Assembly (NCBI RefSeq): GCF_964340395.1
Contig: NC_135556.1
Coordinates: 20,884,723 to 20,948,722, forward strand
Reading direction: 5' to 3'
DNA: 64,000 nucleotides
DNA from: Glandiceps talaboti
Taxonomy: Eukaryota > Hemichordata > Enteropneusta > Spengelidae
The first letter of the stretch is position 1. Every line of letters begins with the position of its first letter. The notes beneath the pieces were generated by a model. That model saw only the letters and a list, made by a program, of their open reading frames with translations, was not told the DNA's origin and did not search any database. This document shows positions 24,616 through 38,565 of this stretch, in pieces. Position numbers and translations under genes: made by a program.

Positions 24616-26227
24616 AAAGGGCAAGTACGCTATGAATGCTACAAATGCTGATTGACGTCCACTTTTTATAAGAAATCTGACCCGAATGGAGTGGGTGCTG
24701 CGACATCACTAAGTGGAATAATTATACAAATCAACTACAGTCAGTGAAAATTCTAGGGTTATATGTATGCGGAAGGGTAGAAGAAAACCTAGCATGATTA
24801 ATATTGATAACACTAACGTTGTGTTGTCACTTTACACTACATGGACATTTAATTTGCCGTTACCTTTTCAATTCCTTCAGTTTGTTCCAACTTTTAATCT
24901 AAAGAGCGTAATTTACTAGACCTAAATGCATTAAGGAAATTGTTTGGCGCAGCAAGCAATTTCACTTCAGTATCGGTCATTGAATACGATTGGGCGATGA
25001 ATAACATTTAATCAGGTCTTCTTTGTGTCACACTTATGTGTGTGTTACTAGACTGTCTTTCCTAATCAGATTTGCTTCTTTAAGAATGAGACATGGATGG
25101 AATGACCGATATACTGCCTAAAGCGACGTGGCCGCTGATTTTCACAGCTGAATGTGCTATAAATTAAACGATCAATTTAGGTTTAAATTGTGAAGGGGTG
25201 GAAAGGCAGCCGCTAACTCTTATTTCGCATGTTTTGATTGTGTCTAACAATGCATTAGCCGACACAATAATTATCAGAGTCAGTTAGTTTTATCATAAAT
25301 CTACATACGACACTGCAACTAGTTTTTCTTGTTAAGTTCCTACTATGCACAACTACGGTAATCTAGTTCGGTTTACAAGCCACGCTCCATTGCTGTTATA
25401 GCCTATACACTGAGGATAATCCATAGTTTGAAACATCTGTTATTACCAGTTTTTCAAATTTTGGAATAATACCATATTACTTCCTACATCTAGTCTGTAA
25501 GATACGACATTCGTGTCACATTATTAGCCAGCACTCATCTGATGAGGGGAACCCGATAGGGCTGACCAACACGACGTGTGTTACAGTCTATTTCTACATA
25601 TTATTGCTATTAACTTTGTATGTACTTTACATTATGTTGATATACTGCTACATTTTGTAATTGTTTGTGTGGCTATTTTGGAATGGAATGTAGTCAGACT
25701 AATGTGCTGAAATTCAAATATGTCTTTATCATTCGGCTAGACTTGAAATTGTACGTAGTCAGTTGAAACATGTATTGGCATTGCCAGGGTGGAGTGTTTT
25801 ATGTCCTTTCGAAGACAGACAATTGAACATTAATCGTGAATCCTCCTACAAATTCAATAATTGAAGGAAACATGTCACGTGTTTAATATTTCAATTGCTT
25901 CTCTATCGTTTGGCATGTCATTTAATGTATTATCAGTACGGTTAATGAACAGTGTAAGAAAATGAGGCACATTTATATTTTATATACTTTGCTTGTTACG
26001 TAATGATTGTGTTAACAAGGATTACATATTTACTAAAACGATGTCATAAATTAACATTACTAAATGTACAAGTCTTCGTAGAACACACAGCACCCTCAAA
26101 TACTTTATATCTCTTATGACAAAGGTGGTGAGAAATAAATAGTGCAAAGTTTCTGTGATATGCAAGAAATGGTTTGATTTTGCTAATTAGATCATGATGG
26201 TCAGAGTCAAGGTACATACTACACAAA

Positions 26228-26442
26228 CATGCATACACAAACGCACACACACACATACATACATACATACATACATACATACATACATACATACATACAT
26301 ACATACATACATACATACATACATACATACATACATGCGCGCACGCACACACCCTCACATACATACATACATACATACATACATACATACATACATACAT
26401 ACATACATACATACATACATACATACATACATACATACATAG
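26228..26442. repeat. (ACAT)n microsatellite
   Basis: Two long ACAT runs separated by a GC-richer island of CGCGCACGC type at about 26337-26357. Open frames reading YIHT or MYVC repeats across it are artefacts. Confidence 0.97.
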
Positions 26443-27890
26443 ATCCAAGTGGCGTTCTATAACTGACGATAAACATCATAAATGAAAGAAGCTACCATAT
26501 AAAATGTACCATGCACAGTTGTATATTGTTGCTGTACTTTTCAAAAACACAAAGACTAAAATATAAATATAAGTTGAATAACTATATTCACTAATGGTTA
26601 TACAGGTAGCTAGGGGGTCATGAGCCTGCCTGGAAATGACATAACAATTTGATTTATAACCGGGTAATGTCTTACCGTAGAGATTCAAATAATTTTTTCG
26701 AAAATGTAATTGCATACTGTCTCCTGTTGTCCAAATAACTATGTCTCAGAAGACATATTTGCAGACAGGTGCTAGCTAGATTTCAAGATTACAGTAAATA
26801 ATGACAGCGAAATGGTCTGAACACAGACGTAAGTGAGCTCTATTGCAGTGTCTTTATTACATAATTACAAGGTGTATTTCAACTGGTATTTAGCATAAAC
26901 TTCATTTTAAAGCATTACAGCTATTTAGTGACAATATTAATTTTGAGTCAAGTACAACAGATATTTCCGATTTACTTCAGACCAATTGGGCAACTATTCA
27001 ATGTTTGTCTCCACAAACAAATATCCACAGATCTTAGTAGTTTATCTACCATGATAAGCTGTGTACTACTTTTTTTCTTCTACAAAACTGTACCTTATCT
27101 GAAAGTCAAATGGAATTCCTTTAGAATAACTTTCACGGCAGTTAGGTTCCAGCCTCATGAGTAATAAATTAAACAAGGCTTATAAATCAGCAATAACATC
27201 GTAACACATGGCCGCAGTTAATGCTGATAAGTAAGTGCCATACATATAACACCTTTTCCCATCGCACTATAGCCGTATATATTGCTCCAGACAACTGACG
27301 CTACTCTGTCCCCGGCCGATATATGACTTACAGACGAGATTTAGTATGTAATTATTATAATATTATAAATGATACTATTTGTGTGAGGCAAGAGGGTATA
27401 GGACCCAAGAAATGTGATTTCCCTGGGCCATAATTGACACTCATGACTTCAGCTAGTAACAATGGATGGTGTTATTTTTAACTCTTGACCCCTGAATTTG
27501 CTTGGTGTATTCGGTCTAAAATGTTCATTTTGATTTTTAAAAATGCGTTTTGTGGCAATTTTCTTAAGTTGTTTTATTTTGAGTGTATACGCCTAGTGGT
27601 TATTATATTCAGATTGGCTTATGACAAGTGGATTAGATATCAATAGAGTTTATTTTATTACAAAATGAAATTGCTTTCACAACATAGGATTAAAGCATTT
27701 ATATAACGACCTCTATCCTACCAGGTCTCCAATTATACAGCTGCATCGACTGGGGCACAATCATGATGTTAAAAATCTTGCCTGAGGACTTTAGCCATCA
27801 GAAACAAAACAGAGGTCAGGCTCAAATCCAAGCTCTGCATTTAACGCCGGACACTTTTATGCATTCGACCATAATTACTCTACACTAATA

Positions 27891-28194
27891 CGCCTCACCT
27901 AAACTTTTATTTACGTATTCGAGAAAAAAATATTAAAATCACAAAAATTGTGAAGTCTCACGAGAAATAGTGGATGCGGAAAACTGCCATCACCTTAAAA
28001 AGACACTCTAAAACTGTTCTTCCAATCTGTAATAGCTTTACATCTGAGAGGATGAAATAAACAACACAGAGACCATTTGAAAAACAATGGAAAACCAGAA
28101 GTAGACACTAACACAGAAAAAAAATCAAAAAAAAAATCTATCTACTCCACCTATTCTAAAATTTAGCGTACCTGGAACCACACAATTTTTTTAT
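27891..28194 (-). repeat. Dispersed repeat, about 300 bases, copy 2 (inverted relative to 22165)
   Basis: The reverse complement follows the 22165-22443 copy along its whole length, with about 25 extra bases in the middle. Together they make an inverted pair 5.4 kb apart. Confidence 0.75.
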
Positions 28195-28768
28195 TGGGCT
28201 AAGTAAGATCTTCAGTAGACCCTGCTGAGAAATAAGCGTTTGTTGTTTCCTGGCTATAATGGTTACTACTACTCTTAGATTACCAGGGGATGAATTTAGA
28301 TGGTTAATGTACTAATAACCCACAAGGGGAGATAAATAATAGACAAAAAATAAAGCTTATCTCAGCAAGACATAAGATATTGAGTTTATTTGATAATAAT
28401 TTACGGTTTAATATAAAATAAAGTAAGGGTGTTTCTTTTGACAACTTTCCCTTATTTGGTGAACAGTTGGAAGCAAACCAAGCGTACTATGTTCATGTGT
28501 ATAGAAAAAATAATGCCTAGTAGTTTAACATATACACGTGTTATTTTCATTAATAACATAGAAAACCATGTAATGTTCCACAAGCGGCTCGTTGACTATT
28601 TTGTGTTAGTCCCTCTCGCGAAGTGACGAAGCAATGGTGTCGTAGCGTGAATGAATTTATTGCGCCCACCATTACATAACTTAGTGTCGGCATAGAAAAT
28701 TCAGTACAGTCAGAATAAAAGAAGAGCCATAATTTTGCGCATCGTTACTGATAATATCAATTTGTAAC

Positions 28769-28802
28769 CAACAGGCGCCAATTTCAAATTTGGCGCCTGT
28801 TG
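28769..28802. repeat. 34-base near-perfect palindrome
   Basis: CAACAGGCGCCAA on the left is complemented by TTGGCGCCTGTTG on the right around a TTTCAAA centre. It is GC-rich in an AT-rich region, far from any gene I can see, and could form a strong hairpin or be a dimeric protein-binding site. Confidence 0.85.
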
Positions 28803-30095
28803 CTGTTATACTATACCGGTCTGCTGTCAGACGACAACAGTCTCATATCCAATATTGCAAAGACACATGGGATACGATTCGCTGCTTGATACAATAACTA
28901 ACACTTTAAATTAATAAACTGGTATACGGTATTTGCAGTCATGTTTGACGGTTATGTTAATGTAACTCCACAGACATGAATGGGTTGACTTCACAAGCTA
29001 TCTAAATTTAGGTGAAAGCTCTTTTTACTTGCTAACTTCTTCTTATGTTGTCAACACTGAAATTCATATTAAAGCCATGATTACGTCATCAAGTCTGTGA
29101 GTATCCTTTTAGCTTCCAACCATTTCACTTGTCCTATATACATAGCATTTAGTTGAAGTGGTCTACTAGCAGTAGAACAGAACATGCAAATTACATAACT
29201 TATTTCCATTCCTAAACTGACATCTGTACGATGTGAAGTTGGGTGTGAATGCATATATTTAGTTCAAAATTAAACCTCTATCTCTCTGTCTGGCGCCAGC
29301 AACATTCTGCTGCATTTAGTAACTTTTGTGAGTTCCGTGACTTGCATAGTTGTTTAATTGAAAATGTTTAATCAAAACGCGTTTGTGAATGTGCGGCTTG
29401 CAAAGTGTATGTGTTACTCGGGCTACTCTAACACGCCACCGGTAACTTAAAATCACTACATTTATTTACTTCAAGCTTCACTGAGAGTTACCACCGAGTG
29501 TTAGGATCTCTTGAACACTGTAAGGGGAAACAGACCCAGCTAACACTAAGAAATGTCCGCTCAACCCTTGCTTAGTTTCATTCTCAAACTCCTCTTGTTT
29601 ATCCAGCTACCAGCAAGTCTTATTTGAACTCCAATTGACATCCGTCGATTCCTATCTCCTGTTGTAATACAATGACATCATAGTATTGGCAAAAGTTATT
29701 TGTCTCAGCCTATTGTAAAACTACTATCATAATTAATTCTTCCTGGCTGAGAATGTCACCTACATTATTTCTCGAGGGACTAACACCATAGTTTTTTTGT
29801 TAACACTATCTCATATCAAATCATGTGTTCATATAACGAGATACTAGTATACTATTTCTCCGTTTAATTAAAACAAACATAAATATTAGTTCTTTCGTCA
29901 AATAGCCAAATGTTCCGAATTGAATAAAAAAATATGGACTTGTATTTAGTCACGTGTGTGAAGACGTGGGTGATTGCGCACATATACACCTACAATTATG
30001 TATATAACAGCACACTTTTGATAGCGAAGATGTCGTTAATATGCTCTATGTGTCAGTCGAGAATTTGAAAGCATTTTTAATTTCTTTACCTTTAA

Positions 30096-30579
30096 TTTTA
30101 AGCTGATTCCACTCAGGAATTAAAAACCCTTTCATAAACTTGGGGTTTAGGAGAGTTGTTTCAACATTTCGCATTCACCTAAGTTCCACGTAATTGCCAA
30201 GAAACAGCAAACTGAAACTTGTTTCACATTCATTGTCCTAGCAGTGGTCCAGCGTTGCCTCATGGGAGTCAACAGACGTGTGTATTAGATGAACAAGATT
30301 GCTCACTTAGTGTACTATTTATCTGAAGGTAAAAAACACTTAGGAGTCATGAATATGCATTGCTCATCTAATACATATACATGCCTGCTGATTATCATGA
30401 GACAACACTGTATCACTGCTAGGACAGTCACATAACAAAGTCTGCGAATGTGAAACAAGACAAACTTTGGTGTTTCTTGGCAATCAAGCGAAATTAATGT
30501 GATGTGAAATCATGAAACGATTCCCCAGAACTCACAGTTTATGAAAATGCATTTATTTAGAGTGGCGTATTCCTTAAAA
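30096..30579. mobile_element. TTAA-bounded foldback element, copy A
   Basis: A 484-base element with TTAA at both ends (30098-30101 and 30574-30577). Its two halves are imperfect inverted copies: ATTGCCAAGAAACA, CTTGTTTCACATTC, TGTCCTAGCAGTG, GTATTAGATGA and related blocks recur in reverse on the right. A related copy sits at 54237-54755. No ORF. TTAA target sites are typical of piggyBac-type transposases; assignment is inference. Confidence 0.75.
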
Positions 30580-30715
30580 TGAAAAAATATCTGGTTTAAT
30601 GGAATCCGACTAACAGTGTTTTTTCCTTAACATCCTTCTGTAACACTGGTAAATTGCAGCTCAAGTCCTACTGCGTAATTATTGAGAGAGACAATATATT
30701 AAAAACTAGTAATCA

Positions 30716-30969
30716 AATAGGGAACTTGCAATCCAAACTGAGCATGCTCAGATGCAAAGGACTATGTGATTATCTGTGGTTATCATAATACCTAATCAGG
30801 AGTTACCGACAAAATAAACCTCCCACAATAGTCAGGGTGACTATGAATTGATCATTTGTGGTTATGTAGACAATGTAACATTATTATTTACAATACTATT
30901 TGATTAGTATTTATTATCACATTTCCCATGATGCAACATTCAACATGGCTGGTTTGCAAGTTCCCTATT
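30716..30969. mobile_element. TIR element (MITE), family AATAGGGAAC, copy 3
   Basis: A 254-base copy bounded by AATAGGGAACTTGCAA and its complement, in gene-free DNA only 140 bases beyond the TTAA foldback element. It closely matches copy 1, including the GAGCATGCTCAGA segment. Confidence 0.87.
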
Positions 30970-33567
30970 GGCACCACTAATAAGCTTGATCGACGCTGAA
31001 AAGACCATGTCGTTATCATCGAGGCTTGACGAGGGCAAGATGTTGTAATAATCCATACAAATGTGTTCTGGATGACATAATGATCTCTGCAATCAACACA
31101 ATGGCCATTTGATTGTAAATTACCGATGCTAATTTCATATCTATATGCGTGGGTGGATTAATGCAGACATTAACACAGCCAACAATCATATATGAATTAT
31201 ATTGGTTGAAGATTTACAAAATAAGCGTTTCTAGTACTGGCCATGTGCATTTCAAGTCGATGAAAGTAATGTCGTTTGGTTATTTTGTTAAGAGAAACGC
31301 ACACCGCAAATTTTAATGGATAATATCTATTTCATTTGAATGGTTACGTGTATATGGTTCACTTGTTCAAAAGCGCGATGATTTACTGTCTCTGACTGAA
31401 TAAAACACATATAATTTACAGAATCGAAGATTGTTGTCATTATATTTCTTGTAGGTACAACTCGTTTATCAACTCTTTTTTTTTAAATGACGTCCTTGTC
31501 AGTTGAAGATTAAATGTTGTTCACGAATAAGATTAATCATTGTAACTTAAGAAGCATATATTTAACAATCAATGTCTTCAAACAAAACGAAAATTGTGGA
31601 TGCTTGAAAATGCTATAGATCATGTCTACAAAAAAAAAGTTAATGACAGTTTGATTGACAGTATCACATTTAGCGCGGCCATGACCTTGTGTCGAATGTT
31701 AACCAATAAAGTCTTGCTTACAACGAATTTTGTCAATCGATCGTTTGATAACCTCCCGCTATTTCGAAAGGGTGTGACGTCATCGCGGACTCTCTCTCAA
31801 AAACGTTAATACAAAGAAACTCCATGTAAGTGTCTACCCCTATATCATCAGGTATACACTTGCTTTTAAGAGCTTTGACTTTGATATTCAGGGTCAATAA
31901 TCAAAATCCATCACATATATATATATCACAGATTCTTTGTAAACATCCGTTTGCTGTTGTGCACCAATTTACTGTAAACCATGTCACCATTTAGTATGGA
32001 AGTAAAGTATTTGGGACAGTGACTCCTATGAAGAATTATTTATTCAAACTATACCTTCAGTAGTCAAATTACTTACATAAATTACTTACACACAGATTGG
32101 CTCACTGCAAAACTGATGAGACAACTTGGAGGCAAAATGACTATCCAAACTATCTTGTTTCTGAGAACATGCCATATTCTATATGTGAACAGTTGTACTG
32201 GCGTGTGTGTCAGACTACGTGTCTTTAAAAAACATGACTGGGGTATTATGAACTTCTGGAAGATAACACTTTTTATGAGGAAACATGCTGTTTATCTTTG
32301 TGTAATGGTATGGCGTATAGTCGAATGTACGATGAAAATAAAATCACCGCAAAAAAAAAAGTAATGGACATGAGAGAGTTTTTAAAAAGCCTTTGGATAG
32401 TTATTGGTTTCACGTTTCGTTGCAACATATGCATTTTCATACAAATGGGATCGGATACATGGCACGTTACTCTGTCTTATCAGATTTACCATAAAAAGGA
32501 CTAGGCCTCAGTATTTGAAAACACCTGTTCAACATAGATAATGAGTCCTAAGGGAGAACACCATTCAATTAATTATTGAAAGCATTGTGCAATGCAATAT
32601 CCCATGGGTAGACAATTGCACCACAGATATATCCGTAATGATTTGTCTTTCCGCGGCTTATTTATGTACATATGTCGTGAATAACATGTTGTTCTGCAAC
32701 AGATGGTGTAAGTTCATTTACAATGACGTCCATTTTAGTGTACTGACGTAATTGGCACCGCACCAAGCACAGTTTGAATATACGGAATTAAAAAAAGTTG
32801 TATGTCTGCGTCTGTGTAGTATTTTGTTGCCGTGCAAAAGAACCCCTAAAACAGCATCTCTCATACATATAACGATCACCCTGTCCGTCACACGAACAAT
32901 TTGATAATAGACATCGACTATACACATGAGCATTTCGTCAGTTTTATAACATAATATTGTCTACACAAACATAAACATTATACTGCCAAATATTGTCTCA
33001 CAACATTCGTTTCATCAAAACAGCTTTATATAGATAGACAATTATCTCCAATATCATTTGACCTAACATGCATTTTTCATCTTTTCTTACTGTTATGGAA
33101 TAAAACCATTGTCGTACTGTCATAAAATGTGAAAGGTACCCGAACAGTTAACAAATACACATGTAGTACATGCCCCACCTCGTTTAGTTTTGTCAGCGAA
33201 CAGGTAGATGTATTTATGCTCGAACTAACAGTGACGTATTGTAATCATTAAAAGTCAACTCATCGTGATATAATAAACGTAAATGCTATTGACATCACCA
33301 TGCAGACAAAAGAATAAAAAAGGCATACCAGCACTTTCTACTGTCACCCACTCGTCAGTTTAACTCTGTTTTTAGCACAATGAAATGTTATACAAAGTTC
33401 ACTAGGGGTAGCAAAATGACAAATTCTCATTAAAAGTGATAAAAGTTAGTAGTATTGACAGATGAAATAAATAGTTTTCTTCTGGTGTAATGCCGACGTT
33501 TCACTACATTATAACCTATGTCCATGCATATATTATATGAGAACAGACAATACAACCGCGATTGTTT

Positions 33568-33720
33568 AACGAGATAAATGTATACCATAGACTAACGAGA
33601 TAAATATATACCATAGACGAACGAGATAAATATATACCATAGACTAACGAGATAAATATATACAATAGACGAACGAGATAAATGTATACCATAGACTAAC
33701 GAGACAAATGTATACCATAG
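33568..33720. repeat. 26-base minisatellite, six copies
   Basis: Unit AACGAGATAAAT(A/G)TATACC followed by ATAGAC(T/G). Six head-to-tail copies differ at a few positions, with alternating last base (T, G, T, G, T), suggesting growth by a two-unit step. Confidence 0.9.
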
Positions 33721-35904
33721 TGAAAATGCACTGGTACCAAAATTCAACAAAGTGCCATCTCCTTTTGCCGAACATCTCTGGACTTGTTTGCGGTGCGTCA
33801 TCTTAATATCACGTGACTGTCATACTTAGTGCATGCATAAAGGGGAAGTCATAGTGGTTGGAAAATGGAAACAAATTATTAATATTCGACTTTAATTTCC
33901 AGCATGGGAATATAAATACAGCTGTATGGTATATGTCATACAAATCCAACTCGTTAATATTTATATACTCCTTATGTATCAAAACATTAATCTATAAACG
34001 TTTGAAACTGCATGAAATGGTAATGAGAGCCCACTTTCCGTACACAGACACACACAGACACACAGAGACACACAGAGACATGCATGAACGCTCATCTATC
34101 ATTTTTCCCCATTTGTATAGATGCTTTGAAGTGATCTGGCCAGGACTAACTTTGAGATAATGGTTTGTTTTCCCAAATTAACAATTCAAATCCTGTCTCG
34201 TGATATACGGTCTCTTAACCACTTTTAAACACGTGACCCGTAGAAGTCTTGTAAGTTACCATGGCTCTATAAAAGTCCCTGCTCCGACTCCACTGAATCA
34301 ATTACGCTCCAAAATAAATGACATGCTGTCCCATAGTGCCAAATATAGTAAACCTATGTATGTTATTAAGATGGTTATGAATACTCAATGGAATTTGGAT
34401 AAACACGTTTTACTTTTCAGAAATCCATAATGGCGATTCAAAAAGATCAAACTATGAACAAGGCCGTGATATTTCATAATTCAATGAATTGTACAATATA
34501 TTGTTCATTTTAAAATCGAGGAGGGGGGGGGGGCGGATTTGAGGAATTTCTATCTCGATATTCAGATGAAATCCAAAATGACATTTCGACGTAGGGGTTC
34601 GTCAGCTTCAGTCGTTCAATGATCGCATTGTAGCAGATGTGTGACCTTGTATTTCAGTCAAGGCAAAATCAATTTACCATTGCCGTGAATTTGTCTTCAC
34701 ATTTAATATCTAGAGAGTTGTATCACAATGTAATATGTCTATTTGATATTGACAGTGACACAATTCCCAAAAGCTCTGTCAAACTGTCCGATGTTGTTTT
34801 ACTCATATGTTGGTTCCACTGACATTGTCACTACGCATACACACATTCGTATATGAGAGATCTAAGGTTACAATATTGTAAGGTTATATTATATATATCC
34901 CATAATTTGCATTTCTTCGCGGTAAAATTACTGTTGAAATACCCATTGCTTCAAAAATATTCATTGGTTATCCATATGCACTAAGTCAGAACTGAGCGAA
35001 AAAGGGAGATGTTTCTAGATATTCGTTACGAAAAAGTACGGCATGATTTAATCATCAAAGTGTATAGTGAGTTTAACACTTCCTCGAATTATTCGAGGGT
35101 TGAATTTTTTTTTTAAAGTTTAGGAAGATTGCCAAACGCTTACTCTCAATAGCACGAGTTACTTCCACATCCTATTTGTAGTAGTCGTAGTCATTCAACA
35201 AGCCTGTTGTTGTTTCACTCACGAGTATTATTCATAACATAATTATGAACGAACGACAATGAACCACATCGATCAGAATAGGGCACAATTCAAACACAAG
35301 CTAGATTGAAGAAAAGTCGACGTAAAAAAATACTTGCCCGACCTTATTCACATTTGCGTCTTTTACTTTTAACGGGAAGACTAAGAAATCGAAACTACAT
35401 TAATATTTATAATTAGTTGATGGCCGGACAGTGATATTTCAAACACTATGTATGTTAAACGCATTACGAACGGTGTGTTCACTCATCATGCTATTAATAA
35501 ACTATTCAAATTTTCTAAGGCTGAAATCACTATTTATGTATCATTATATTGTACACAGACGATCGATCAAAATTTCACAATACAAGGAATGCCTAGACTA
35601 AATGTGCAGTGGTTGGTTATGTTGTTTTTTTTTATAATGCGCACAATGTGACATCTGCTATAATGTATAAGACGAAATTAAAAACAAATATGTGTTTCCG
35701 ATTACCCGACCGATCCTAGTTTAAGCTGCCAACCCGACATTTTTTAAACAGACTTTGAAAGCAAAAAGATAAGAAATTCTTTGTCTTCTTGACCTCCATG
35801 CACGTCTAGTTTTTTTTTTCTTTCTCCAGTGACGTATGTACATATTTCATCAAAAGAATTACAGCAGAGGTATTCTGACCACCGTTTTCGTTTGTTATTG
35901 AGTC

Positions 35905-35907
<3 letters not shown>

Positions 35908-35989
<82 letters not shown>
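35908..35989. repeat. (AT)n microsatellite
   Basis: AT run of about 80 bases followed by an A-rich stretch. Confidence 0.95.
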
Positions 35990-35994
<5 letters not shown>

Positions 35995-38496
35995 ACAATT
36001 AAAAAAGTATAGATAAAATACGATAAAATAAAATAAAACCATGACCCACCATACCTATTTTCTGAGGCCATATTATCGAAAACACTCAATTATTTCTTTT
36101 TCTCCTAAGTAAGCTGGATTCGAAGTGTTGCATTATTGAATGTTCGAAGTCACGTCGCCGTCCTCAAAGTGTAAACAATTGCACAGTGCAAGTGACAGAG
36201 ACTACATTTCAATATCATTAATAGAGTAAACTCCTTGTATGGTAAACGTGTGGCAGATTTAATCAAACCCTGGCCTTGACTCCAACCGAAACTGCAGTGG
36301 TAAGAAACACCGGGTTTAATCACACGGCCACTGACAACTCTCCCGATAAATCAACTCACACCGCAAACAGAAAAAGGTCGACTTTTTAACAATAGGTATC
36401 ATTTTTGAACAAGAATAGATGTTTTTGATGTTTTGTTTTGTTTTGTTTTGTTGTTTGTTTTTTTTTTGGGGGGGGGTGTTTTCTTTTTCAAAAAATCGAA
36501 GCAACAGCAAAACCGGCAAAATGTCCTCAATGAAAATATGAAACACAAGTTCAACTATTATACTCTCATTGGTTGAATTTTATGAAACATCGACTTTACA
36601 GGTTGCTTCAAAAGTGTCTTTTATGATCATGACTCGATCATCTTGGATGCTGTAAACATTGACAATGCTCGAGGGCCTGACAAGAACGTTCTTGTCGAAG
36701 TCTCGTAATGTTTGCTAATATCAACATTGAATTATAGCATTGAAATAGTCGTACGACGGAAGATTGACTGTGACGTCACACAATGGAATGGGAACTGAGC
36801 TTTGAATACGTTAATATAGAAAAATGCGATGATTTATTTGAACTGGTTGTAATTTGATATAGTTTTTATCAAGTTGATTGATACTCATGCCGTACACCAT
36901 AAATCTGACATATAATCAAATATTTCTTCGTTCTTTTACAGTTTGGATATTCTCATCTTCTGCGCTTTTCCATAAAACATCGAAGTGTAGGGTCTACAAT
37001 ATCATTGGAATGTTCAACGACCGTAAAGGCGTCCTACATGACTGTATTTAGATCAAAGAACCCCTTACTAAGTATTTGCTACCATGCAAGGTGGCCGGGG
37101 CAATAACGCACGCAGCAATGTCATTTTATGAGAATAGAAAGTACAGTGTCCTCTCTATACAAACAAAAATGCTGAAAATAGTCTTGGTATTTTTGCCATA
37201 AAATACGCTTACAACGTCGAGATATAAAGTAAGGTTGATGCCCAGCATACTGCCATACATGTACGGTGTAGTATACACTAGAAACATTAAACACGTTGCC
37301 TTACCTGCTATATGTACCATGGTTCATGCAAAGAAAGGTGAATATTGCTGTCAAGCTCTGTATACGTCCGATGCTGGAAACCATAGTTTTTTTCTTTTAT
37401 CCAGGTCAACGTTGTTTATTTTGATGAGTTGATAGACAATTATGTCAAAATGAAGTTGCTGGTAGGATACGGACGCCTGTTTCGACTTCACCACCTATTC
37501 CGCTGAGCTGTCAAACGTTGTGTCTCACTTTCAACTTTCACACACGGATATATAAATCCCGACTGACGTGACGTGACTACGAATTATCTCTCCAAAGGTA
37601 GCCACGTCACGTGCAATGGAGTATGTTAATGCTCTCAGATCAGGTAGATGTGAAAGCCAATAGATTAAACCGAAGGGCCTTGATCGTAATCAGTCACCCC
37701 CTGAGCCTGCACCACGTTGGAAGTCTGCCAATTTTTCAAGTAATGACTTTGTCATTTTTCTCGTATAAATACTGAAATACTTACCACACTTTTCTCGATC
37801 GTGATCGCGACGGCTTGTATAATATTTTCTATCAGAGACGATCTACATGCTTTAGGTACACCGCATGACGAGATAAATGTACATAAAAACTCCATTAAGG
37901 CCGGTGTGTGCATGAAAGTTTTGCATGACTGGTTCATTAATTTAGACAGTGAATGAGCGATTATTTTACAGTTTAGATACATTTGACTATTGTTGTGTTC
38001 CTGACATACCTGATTACAGGAATTCTTACTTCCAATGGGGATATGTTTGGATACTAGGACTGTGCGTTATTCTAACCTTAACATGATATAGCCATGGGAT
38101 TATAACTTCACCATAGTCGCTGGGTCAAAGAAAACCTACTCACAAAGACCGATGGAGCGAAACGCTGAACTAATAAGATGACGTAATCTATGCAGCGGAT
38201 TCACTTTTTCAACGATATTTTCAAGTTAAAAGCTTGTGTATTTGTACAAAATCAAATGAAAATTTACTGTTTTCCTTTATACCTAGAAGTCTCTCTTCGC
38301 GTCGCTGTATTACACCGGTAACATTCTAAATAGAAATCCAACGGCAAGTATGAATTATGAATGCCAACATATAGTTGAAGCAAATATGTGCACGTAGGTA
38401 TATGTGCATAGTCAAACGTACATACAACCATGAATAAACATAACGGTGCATAAGTGAATCAACCTTATAACAATACAACCATTCAACCATTCAACC

Positions 38497-38533
38497 ATAC
38501 ATACATACATACATACATACATACATACATACA

Positions 38534-38562
<29 letters not shown>
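38497..38562. repeat. (ACAT)n microsatellite
   Basis: About 16 ACAT units, preceded by three ATTCAACC-like units. Confidence 0.95.

Positions 38563-38565
<3 letters not shown>

Noticed and set aside
34180-34200. B-box-like ATTCAAATCC as a hint of a tRNA or SINE
   Set aside because: No A box at proper distance and no cloverleaf; I found no tRNA gene in the window.
37563-37620. Inverted GACGTGACGTG blocks near 37.57 and 37.60 kb
   Set aside because: Short and imperfect, possible CRE/E-box cluster but no promoter or gene adjacent.
38140-38185. GAAACGCTGAAC motif resembling Penelope-type hairpins
   Set aside because: No CTGANGA partner in place, so weaker than the three loci reported.
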